This document shows, in pieces, positions 6,815-11,923 of a stretch of 11,923 bases of DNA. The translations under genes and the position numbers were made by a program. Position 1 is the stretch's first letter. Each line of letters begins with the position of its first letter. The notes beneath the pieces are model-generated. The model did no database searches. It saw only the letters and a list, made by a program, of their open reading frames with translations, and had not been told where the DNA came from. Source of the stretch: Coriobacteriaceae bacterium (GTDB lineage: Bacteria; Actinomycetota; Coriobacteriia; Coriobacteriales; QAMH01); assembly GCA_004553405.1 (NCBI GenBank), contig SFLO01000011.1, positions 1 to 11,923 of the forward strand, given 5' to 3'.

Positions 6815-7558
6815 CTACTGCCTCACCTGGTAGCCGCGAGGCGTCACCATGCGGCCGGCGATTTCGCGCGTTGTGGCGTTGCCCACGTAGACAACGCTCG
6901 TCATGTCGGCCGGGGCATCCGCGAGTTCGCCCAAGGTGAGTACGCGCGCGCTTTCGCCGGGTCTGCCCACGTTATGTGCGATGCCGCACACGCAGCTCGC
7001 CGGCAGCTCCTCAAGCAGGATCTGCGTCGCGTGTGCCAGGTGGTCGGGCCTGCCGTGGGAGCAGGGGTTGTAGAGGCAGATGACAAAGCCGGCACGCGCT
7101 GCCGCACGCAGCCTCTCCTCGATTGCATCCCAGGGTGTGAGCAGGTCGGAAAGCGACACGAGGCAGAAGTCGTGCATGAGGGGCGCGCCCAAAAGCGCCG
7201 CTCCTCCCGTGGCGGCGGTGACGCCGGCGACGACCTCCACCTCGACTGCGTCTGCCAGGCCCATGTCCTGGGCGAGTTCGAGCACGAGGCCCGCCATGCC
7301 GTAGACGCCCGGATCGCCCGAGCACACGAGAGCCACCGTCGCCCCTCCCGCCGCACGCTCCAGGGCCGCCCGACAGCGCTGAACCTCGCCGCGCATGCCG
7401 CTTACGAGCAGCTCTTTTTCGGGAAAGGCATCGCGCACAAGGTCGACGTAGGTCGTGTATCCGGCGATGACCTGGCTTTCTTCGAGCGCCGCGCGGGCGC
7501 GCTGGGTGAGGTCGGCTCCCGCACCGGGTCCCAGGCCCACCACGTAGAGCTTAGACAT
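6815..7558 (-). CDS. cbiH: Cobalt-precorrin-3 C17-methyltransferase, ring contraction (CbiH/CobJ)
   Basis: A 247-residue tetrapyrrole methylase that methylates C17 and contracts the ring to give cobalt-precorrin-4. Visible signatures: LYVVGLGPGAGADLT at 4-18, IAGYTTYVDLV at 31-41, VCSGDPGVYGMAGLVLEL at 78-95, VVAGVTAATGGAALLGAP at 109-126, SLSDLLTPWDAIEERL at 135-150, and CLYNPCSHGRP at 161-171. The DLLTPW and YNP segments separate the CbiH branch from other AdoMet-dependent corrin methylases. Length is normal, with no fused ferredoxin domain. The ATG overlaps the cbiG stop by 8 nt (ATGTCTAA) and has a GGGAGG-type ribosome-binding site upstream. The anaerobic assignment rests on the neighbouring cbiG and cbiD. 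Confidence 0.96.
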   Translation of the reverse strand: MSKLYVVGLGPGAGADLTQRARAALEESQVIAGYTTYVDLVRDAFPEKELLVSGMRGEVQRCRAALERAAGGATVALVCSGDPGVYGMAGLVLELAQDMGLADAVEVEVVAGVTAATGGAALLGAPLMHDFCLVSLSDLLTPWDAIEERLRAAARAGFVICLYNPCSHGRPDHLAHATQILLEELPASCVCGIAHNVGRPGESARVLTLGELADAPADMTSVVYVGNATTREIAGRMVTPRGYQVRQ

Positions 7559-8690
7559 GGTCGTTTCCTCCCTTCATATCAAAGCTGAGCACCTCGGGCA
7601 CAAGGCCCACGGCCACGGTCGTTCCCTGATGGGCCTGCTTGTCGAGGATGCGCACGGCCTCGCAGCAGGCAAGGGCCCGCTCGCACACGTTGTCCACGCC
7701 CACGTGGGCCCGCACGAACTCCGACGATGCGAAGTCACCGCTTTGCGCGGCGAGTGCCTGGGCGCTAAAGGTGCGCAGGAGCCAGCCGTGCTTTGCGGCA
7801 AGCTCGACCACGGCGGGCTCTGCGGCCTTGAGGTCGATGGTGGCCAAAGCGCACACTGATTCCGACGCCAAACCAAGGCCGACCATCGCTGCCTCGACGC
7901 AGTCTTGCAGGGTTGCCGGCTCGCAACCGTGCCTGCACCCGACGCCCACCACCGCGTTGCGCGTGATGAGATGCAGCGTGTCGGGGTCGTTTTCACAGGG
8001 TAGCTCGGGCCCGATGTGGACGTGCGCGTGAAGAACGTGAGATGCATCCGCTGAGTCGGGGGTGGCTCCTGCGGGGTAGGGCTTGCGGATGTCGCCAGCG
8101 TCGTTCGTGTCGCTTGCACACTTCTCGCGCACGAACTCCGCGGGAAGCTCGCCTGTCAGGGACACCTGCCGTCCCACGCGCACCCCAACGTGCTCACCCT
8201 CGAGCAGTGCGCCTGAAACATGCTTGATGAGCTGGGGATTTGCGATAACGAGGCCTTGCCGTGACGCCCACTCGTCGATGGCGAAGGCGCCGCGCACGTC
8301 GGTGGCCGTGGTGACGACGGGCGTCGCCCCCACGATGCGCGCGATGCGGCGCGCAAGGTCGTTTGCGCCGCCCACATGGCCGCTGAGCAGCGATATCGCC
8401 CATTTGCCTGCCTCGTCCACGCATACGACGGCTGGGTCGTGCATCTTGCTGGTCACATATGGGGCTATGGCGCGCACGGCGATGCCGCACGCTCCCACGA
8501 AGACGATGCCGTCGCAGCCGTGCGCAAAAGCCTCGCCTGCCCATGCCCCAACACTGTCGAAGCCGGGTAGGCCCACTTCTTCGGAGATGCGGTGCGGTGC
8601 CCAGGCACGGGCGCCTTCCAGTTCGCTGACTATCTTTTGGGCCAGAACGCAGCCGTTTGTCGTGAACCCCGCGATGGCAATCTGGCTCAT
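7551..8690 (-). CDS. cbiG: Cobalt-precorrin-5A hydrolase (CbiG)
   Basis: A 379-residue enzyme that opens the delta-lactone of cobalt-precorrin-5A and releases acetaldehyde, a step specific to the anaerobic route. The N-terminal domain shows DGIVFVGACGIAVRAIAPYV at 60-79, DPAVVCVDEAGKWAISLLSG at 85-104, and HVGGANDLARRIA at 105-117. The C-terminal domain shows VGVGCRHGC at 248-256, SVCALATIDLKAAEP at 278-292, and a terminal TTVAVGLVPE segment. Between them the middle region carries a Ser/Asp/Ala/Pro-rich stretch at about 180-222 that looks like an inserted loop, making the protein slightly longer than the roughly 350 residues of enterobacterial CbiG. The ATG overlaps the cbiF stop as ATGA. Its ribosome-binding site is weak (GAGGCG), so coupling from cbiF is likely. 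Confidence 0.96.
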   Translation of the reverse strand: MSQIAIAGFTTNGCVLAQKIVSELEGARAWAPHRISEEVGLPGFDSVGAWAGEAFAHGCDGIVFVGACGIAVRAIAPYVTSKMHDPAVVCVDEAGKWAISLLSGHVGGANDLARRIARIVGATPVVTTATDVRGAFAIDEWASRQGLVIANPQLIKHVSGALLEGEHVGVRVGRQVSLTGELPAEFVREKCASDTNDAGDIRKPYPAGATPDSADASHVLHAHVHIGPELPCENDPDTLHLITRNAVVGVGCRHGCEPATLQDCVEAAMVGLGLASESVCALATIDLKAAEPAVVELAAKHGWLLRTFSAQALAAQSGDFASSEFVRAHVGVDNVCERALACCEAVRILDKQAHQGTTVAVGLVPEVLSFDMKGGNDHV

Positions 8691-9577
8691 GCGTGCGCCT
8701 CGTCGTGTGGGTCGCGCAGGTCTTGCATACCCTGCATGCCCTGCATACCTTGCGTGTCATCCTGTGTCGCCGGGCGCGCATCCGTGCTGCCTGCCAGCGT
8801 TTCGTCTCCACCCGTTCCCACGCGGTAGCCGTGCGTGAAGCTCGGGTCGTAGAGCAGCGACCGCTCGGCGTGGGCGGCTTTAAGGCTGCCGGCAAGGGCG
8901 TTTCCCACGAGCACGATTGCCTGCCTGCTGAGTCCTGCCTCGCGGGCGGCCTCGGGCAGGCTCCCTACATCGCAGCGCACGATTTTCTCATCGGGCCAGC
9001 TTGCACGATACACAAGGGCCACCGGGGTCTGGGGCGACAGGCCTCCTGTAAGCAGCTCCTCACGGGCGCGTTCGAGCAGGCCGCAGGAGAGAAAGAGCGC
9101 GATGGTGCAGCCATGGGCGGCAAACGTGCGCAGCTCCTCGCCGCTCGGCACCGGCGTGCGCCCCTCCACGCGTGTGAGCACGAGCGACTGGGACACGCTG
9201 GGCAGGGTGAACTCGCAGTTCAGGGCCGCTGCCGCAGCAAACACACTTGACACGCCGGGTATCACCCGATAGGTCACGCCTGCCTCGTCGAGCAGGTCCA
9301 TCTGCTCGCGGATGGCCCCGTACATGGCCGGGTCTCCCGTGTGCAGGCGCACGGTGCGCTTGCCTGCGCGGTCGCTTGCCACGAGCACGTCGACGACTTC
9401 CTCAAGCGTCATATGCGCCGAGTCGTGCACCTCCACATCGGGCCGGCAATATGCCAGCATCTCGGGATCTACCAGCGAGCCTGCGTACACCACGACGTCT
9501 GCCTGCTGCAGGGCATGCATGCCGCGCACGGTTATGAGGTCGACGGCGCCCGGGCCCGCTCCCACAAAGTCGATCAT
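8687..9577 (-). CDS. cbiF: Cobalt-precorrin-4 C11-methyltransferase with repeat-bearing C-terminal tail (CbiF/CobM)
   Basis: A 296-residue tetrapyrrole methylase that adds the C11 methyl group to (cobalt-)precorrin-4. Signatures: IDFVGAGPGAVDLITVRG at 2-19, VVVYAGSLVDPEML at 28-41, VRLHTGDPAMYGAIREQM at 76-93, and VIPGVSSVFAAAAALNCEFT at 105-124. Also seen are LTRVEGRTPVP at 134-144 and the family's ending YDPSFTHGYR at 243-252. The family usually ends near here, at about 250-260 residues. This protein continues for some 44 residues, polar and acidic, containing three Gly-Met-Gln triplets (277-285) encoded by 9-bp tandem repeats. The ATG at 9577 is set by the homology, by the ATGA overlap with cbiD, and by a long AAGGAAGG ribosome-binding site. 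An open frame further upstream is shadow coding within cbiD. Confidence 0.96.
   Translation of the reverse strand: MIDFVGAGPGAVDLITVRGMHALQQADVVVYAGSLVDPEMLAYCRPDVEVHDSAHMTLEEVVDVLVASDRAGKRTVRLHTGDPAMYGAIREQMDLLDEAGVTYRVIPGVSSVFAAAAALNCEFTLPSVSQSLVLTRVEGRTPVPSGEELRTFAAHGCTIALFLSCGLLERAREELLTGGLSPQTPVALVYRASWPDEKIVRCDVGSLPEAAREAGLSRQAIVLVGNALAGSLKAAHAERSLLYDPSFTHGYRVGTGGDETLAGSTDARPATQDDTQGMQGMQGMQDLRDPHDEAHA
8722..8757 (-). repeat. Four degenerate 9-bp tandem repeats in the cbiF tail
   Basis: Four consecutive 9-base units on the plus strand: CTTGCATAC, CCTGCATGC, CCTGCATAC and CTTGCGTGT. In the cbiF reading frame on the minus strand they encode three Gly-Met-Gln triplets plus flanking residues. 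A unit of three codons keeps frame on gain or loss, so the number may vary between strains. Confidence 0.8.
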
Positions 9578-10788
9578 ATCCGGCCTTCCTTCCTTGCCGC
9601 CGTGCCGCGCACGCGGTGCCTGTCCAAGAGTTCCTGTGCCCCACCCGATCGTCCCAGCTCGCCCCATGCCTTCGAGAACACCACGACCTCGCAGCGCACG
9701 GGGTCTCCTCGCCGGCTCACGTGCCGCGCAATTGCCTGCGTAAGGCCTCGCAACGTCGCGGCAAGCAGGCACTCTCGCTCATCTGAGACGGCCGTCTCGC
9801 CTGGGCCGTGCCCCGCGAGCACCTCAAGCGCCTCGTCGGTCGTCGCGCACTCCATAAGGCGGGCGATGTCGTCGCGCCCTGCACCTGCCAGGGCTGCATG
9901 TGCCGCGAACGCCTCGGCGCGCCCGTCGGCCACGCGCGAGTGGGTGTTCATGGCGCCCGTTGCGACCTTGGCGAGCTTGCCCATATGCCCCACGAGCACA
10001 AGCGTCTCAAAGCCGAGCACACCAGCGTAATCAAGCGCCTCGCCCAGGAAGTTCGAGCAGCTCACGATATGTGTGGGGTCGACGCCTTCCCTGTCTTGCA
10101 CCCAGTCCTGGCCGTAGTTTCCCGGTACGAGCACAAGGTCGCGCAGTCCCTGCGCGCGTCTCATGCGCATTTCCAGGCGGATGGACTCGACGAGGGCCTC
10201 CTCGCTCATGGGCCGCACGATGCCCGACGTTCCTAGAATCGAAATGCCCCCTTCAATGCCCAGGCGCGGGTTGAAGGTTTTGCGCGCGATTTCCTCTCCG
10301 CCCGACACCGACACCTCCACCGCAAAGCCTCCCTGCCAGCCATGCTCGCGGGCAACCCGTTCGAGCTCGGAGGCGATCATGGCGCGGGGTACCGAGTTGA
10401 TGGCCGCGGCTCCCACGGGCTGGTCGAGCCCGGCGCGTGTCACGCGGCCCACGCCGGCACCACCCTCAATCGTTGTGCCCGGAGTGTCCGTGAGGCTCAC
10501 GCGTACCACGACCAGCGCGTCGTCGGTGGCATCCGTGTCGTCGCCTGCGTCCTTGCGCACCCCGCAGCTTGCCCAGGGGGTGCCCTGTGCATCGGTGCCC
10601 CGATGTATCTCTTCGGGTTCCACTACCACGGCAACGCCCGCCGGGGTGTCGATACGCAGGGAGTGCGGAAAGCCTCCAGCTAGAAGCGCCTGCCCGCAGG
10701 CCTGGGCCGCCGCGGCCGCGCAGGTGCCCGTGGTGTAGCCGCAGCGCAGGCGCTTCTTGCCGACCTCGACATAGTGCTCGAGCGTCAT
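9574..10788 (-). CDS. cbiD: Cobalt-precorrin-5B C1-methyltransferase (CbiD)
   Basis: A 404-residue enzyme of the anaerobic pathway that methylates C1 of cobalt-precorrin-5B to give cobalt-precorrin-6A. Signatures: RCGYTTGTCAAAAAQA at 15-30, VRKDAGDDTDATDDA at 77-91, INSVPRAMI at 130-138, GTSGIVRPMSEEAL at 186-199, VPGNYG at 221-226, SNFLGEALDYA at 245-255, GHMGKLAKVATGAMNTHS at 267-284, and VADGRAEAFAAHA at 286-298. It is a little longer than the usual roughly 370-380 residues, mainly at the C-terminus, where the final basic residues are encoded over the cbiF ribosome-binding site. The ATG at 10788 is chosen because homology begins there and it overlaps the stop of the ABC gene as ATGA, with GGTGAGG just upstream. 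An in-frame extension upstream overlaps the ABC gene and is rejected. Confidence 0.97.
   Translation of the reverse strand: MTLEHYVEVGKKRLRCGYTTGTCAAAAAQACGQALLAGGFPHSLRIDTPAGVAVVVEPEEIHRGTDAQGTPWASCGVRKDAGDDTDATDDALVVVRVSLTDTPGTTIEGGAGVGRVTRAGLDQPVGAAAINSVPRAMIASELERVAREHGWQGGFAVEVSVSGGEEIARKTFNPRLGIEGGISILGTSGIVRPMSEEALVESIRLEMRMRRAQGLRDLVLVPGNYGQDWVQDREGVDPTHIVSCSNFLGEALDYAGVLGFETLVLVGHMGKLAKVATGAMNTHSRVADGRAEAFAAHAALAGAGRDDIARLMECATTDEALEVLAGHGPGETAVSDERECLLAATLRGLTQAIARHVSRRGDPVRCEVVVFSKAWGELGRSGGAQELLDRHRVRGTAARKEGRI
9584..9595 (-). promoter_or_regulatory. Ribosome-binding site deciding the cbiF start
   Basis: Three tandem AAGG units on the minus strand, six bases before the cbiF ATG, within the last codons of cbiD. 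This supports the ATG at 9577 over starts in the longer open frame upstream. Confidence 0.65.
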
Positions 10789-11923
10789 GGCCTCACCGCC
10801 TCTGCCCGCGTCGCCGTGGCATCGCAGCAGATACATACCTCGCTGCCTGCATCTTCGTGTGCTTTTTGATTGCGCAACGCTTCCAAATACTGCGCTGCGC
10901 TCCCATAGACGGGAAGTCCCGCCGTGTGCGCGCACGCGAGCATCTCGCGTCGGCAGGCCTCCAGAGGCCCCGCATCAATCGAGCCCAGGCAGTCCACAAG
11001 TGCCTCGCAACCCGCAAGCATCTCACAGGCCAGCGCCATCGTCTCCTTGTCGGGCAGAGTAAAGGCCGGCATGCTCACCACGTGGGCCGTGAGCCTATGA
11101 GCAAGCACACAATCCACGTCGTTTTCAGGCAGCACACCTGCGCAGAAGCCCACGCCCTCGCGGCGCAGGGCCCGCATTGAGGCGGCGGCTGTGCCGGCAC
11201 CTCCGAGCACAAACACGCGGGCGGCGTTTTCGAGCGGCGCATCCTCCACGCATCCCAGCGTCGTGCTCCAAGCCGCGCGCCCCAAGTCGAACACATGGGC
11301 CACGGTGGGTGCGTCAAGCACGTCTTCGGGGGTGCCTTGCCCATATATGCCGCCTTCGCACACGCAGGCCACCCGGTCGGCAACCTTCTGGGCCAAGGCG
11401 AGCTCGTGCAGCGACAGCAGGCAGGTCCACCCGCGCGTGCGCGCAAGGTCGCGCACACAGGCAAGCAGCTCCAGCTGATGACGAATGTCGAGGTAGGAAG
11501 TGGGTTCGTCGAGCGCCATCACGGGTGCGTCCTGGGCGATGGCGCGGGCCAGCAGCACGCGCTGACGTTGGCCGTCGCTTATCTGCATGAAGTCGCGCTC
11601 GCGCAGCTCCCAGGCGCCCACGGCTTGCATGGCACCCCTCACCGCCTCTCGGTCGGTCTCGCGCAGTGTGCCTAGGGCGTTCGTGTAGGGGATGCGGCCC
11701 GTCTCCACCACGTCCAAGCAACTCAGCATCTCGCAGGCCATGCGCCCGGTGAGCATCACCGAGAGGCTGCGGGCCAGCTCGTCTGCCTTGAAGGAGCTCG
11801 CGTCGCGCCCGTCGAGCAACACGGTGCCGCCTAGGGGCGTAATCTGGCCGGCGATTGTCTTGAGCAGGGTCGACTTGCCCGAGCCGTTGGGCCCCACGAG
11901 GCAGAGCACTTCGCCGGGCACAA
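10785..11923 (-). CDS. ABC transporter ATP-binding protein with extra C-terminal domain (FepC/BtuD-like), N-terminus missing
   Basis: The 5' end lies beyond the window; the first codon visible is an internal Val, and about 20-30 N-terminal residues are missing. The 378 visible residues begin with an ATPase domain of the iron-siderophore/heme/B12 importer type. Numbering from that Val, Walker A is GPNGSGKST (10-18), the signature is ISDGQRQRVLLARAI (114-128), Walker B is VMALDEPTSYLD (134-145), and the switch His is in LSLHELA (His172). The Q-loop position appears to hold Thr (VMLTGR, 55-60) instead of Gln. Residues from about 235 to 352 form a second, probably Rossmann-like domain starting RVFVLGGAGTAAASMRAL. 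The tail has a Cys cluster (CICC). The cargo may be a corrinoid, heme, or iron or cobalt chelate; overlap with cbiD (ATGA) favours a B12-related role, but this is inference. Confidence 0.9.
   Translation of the reverse strand, partial: VPGEVLCLVGPNGSGKSTLLKTIAGQITPLGGTVLLDGRDASSFKADELARSLSVMLTGRMACEMLSCLDVVETGRIPYTNALGTLRETDREAVRGAMQAVGAWELRERDFMQISDGQRQRVLLARAIAQDAPVMALDEPTSYLDIRHQLELLACVRDLARTRGWTCLLSLHELALAQKVADRVACVCEGGIYGQGTPEDVLDAPTVAHVFDLGRAAWSTTLGCVEDAPLENAARVFVLGGAGTAAASMRALRREGVGFCAGVLPENDVDCVLAHRLTAHVVSMPAFTLPDKETMALACEMLAGCEALVDCLGSIDAGPLEACRREMLACAHTAGLPVYGSAAQYLEALRNQKAHEDAGSEVCICCDATATRAEAVRP

Noticed and set aside
9578..9772. N-terminal extension of cbiF (65 further codons in frame)
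   Set aside because: It overlaps cbiD coding sequence, is Arg/Gly/Pro-rich shadow sequence, and the family's N-terminus and ribosome-binding site point to 9577.

Overview
The window is a single block of cobalamin (vitamin B12) biosynthesis genes, all on the minus strand and therefore read from right to left. The DNA is very GC-rich, about two-thirds GC by eye. The enzyme set is the oxygen-independent, early cobalt-insertion route: CbiG and CbiD are present, the precorrin-6Y enzyme is a CbiE-CbiT fusion, and no CobG or CobN is seen. High GC plus the anaerobic route fits an anaerobic actinobacterium such as a member of the Coriobacteriia. That placement is inference; other GC-rich anaerobes are not excluded.

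Layout in transcription order (right to left): (1) an ABC transporter ATPase of the iron-siderophore/heme/B12 type, cut by the window's right edge and carrying an extra C-terminal domain (10785 to the edge); (2) cbiD; (3) cbiF, with an unusual repeat-bearing tail; (4) cbiG; (5) cbiH; (6) cbiJ; (7) a cbiE-cbiT fusion; (8) cbiA; (9) cbiB, which probably starts at GTG; (10) a possible 21-codon ORF filling the only gap; (11) cbiP (cobyric acid synthase); (12) cbiC. Nearly every junction overlaps: ATGA at most, 7, 8 or 19 nt at three others, and directly abutting at one. This looks like one tightly translationally coupled polycistronic operon. Its promoter must lie to the right of the window.

Together the enzymes carry cobalt-precorrin-3 to adenosylcobinamide-type intermediates. 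CbiH contracts the ring, CbiF methylates C11, CbiG opens the lactone, CbiD methylates C1, CbiJ reduces the ring, CbiET methylates C5 and C15 and decarboxylates, CbiC moves a methyl group to give cobyrinate, CbiA and CbiP amidate the side chains, and CbiB attaches the aminopropanol arm. Not in the window are CbiL, a cobaltochelatase (CbiK/CbiX), uroporphyrinogen methyltransferase, the adenosyltransferase, and the nucleotide-loop genes (CobU/CobS/CobT). They must be upstream or elsewhere.

Positions 1-208, beyond the end of cbiC, contain no convincing gene but are dense in inverted repeats. A 21-bp near-perfect stem begins five bases after the cbiC stop and pairs best in the minus-strand RNA, as expected for the 3' end of the operon. 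Two further stems to its left pair best as plus-strand RNA, hinting at a convergent gene just outside the window or at a palindromic repeat element. No tRNA, rRNA, CRISPR array, transposase or riboswitch was recognised. The pathway itself is well known; the less ordinary points are the mini-ORF, the ABC C-terminal domain, the CbiF tail repeats and the hairpin-rich 3' flank.
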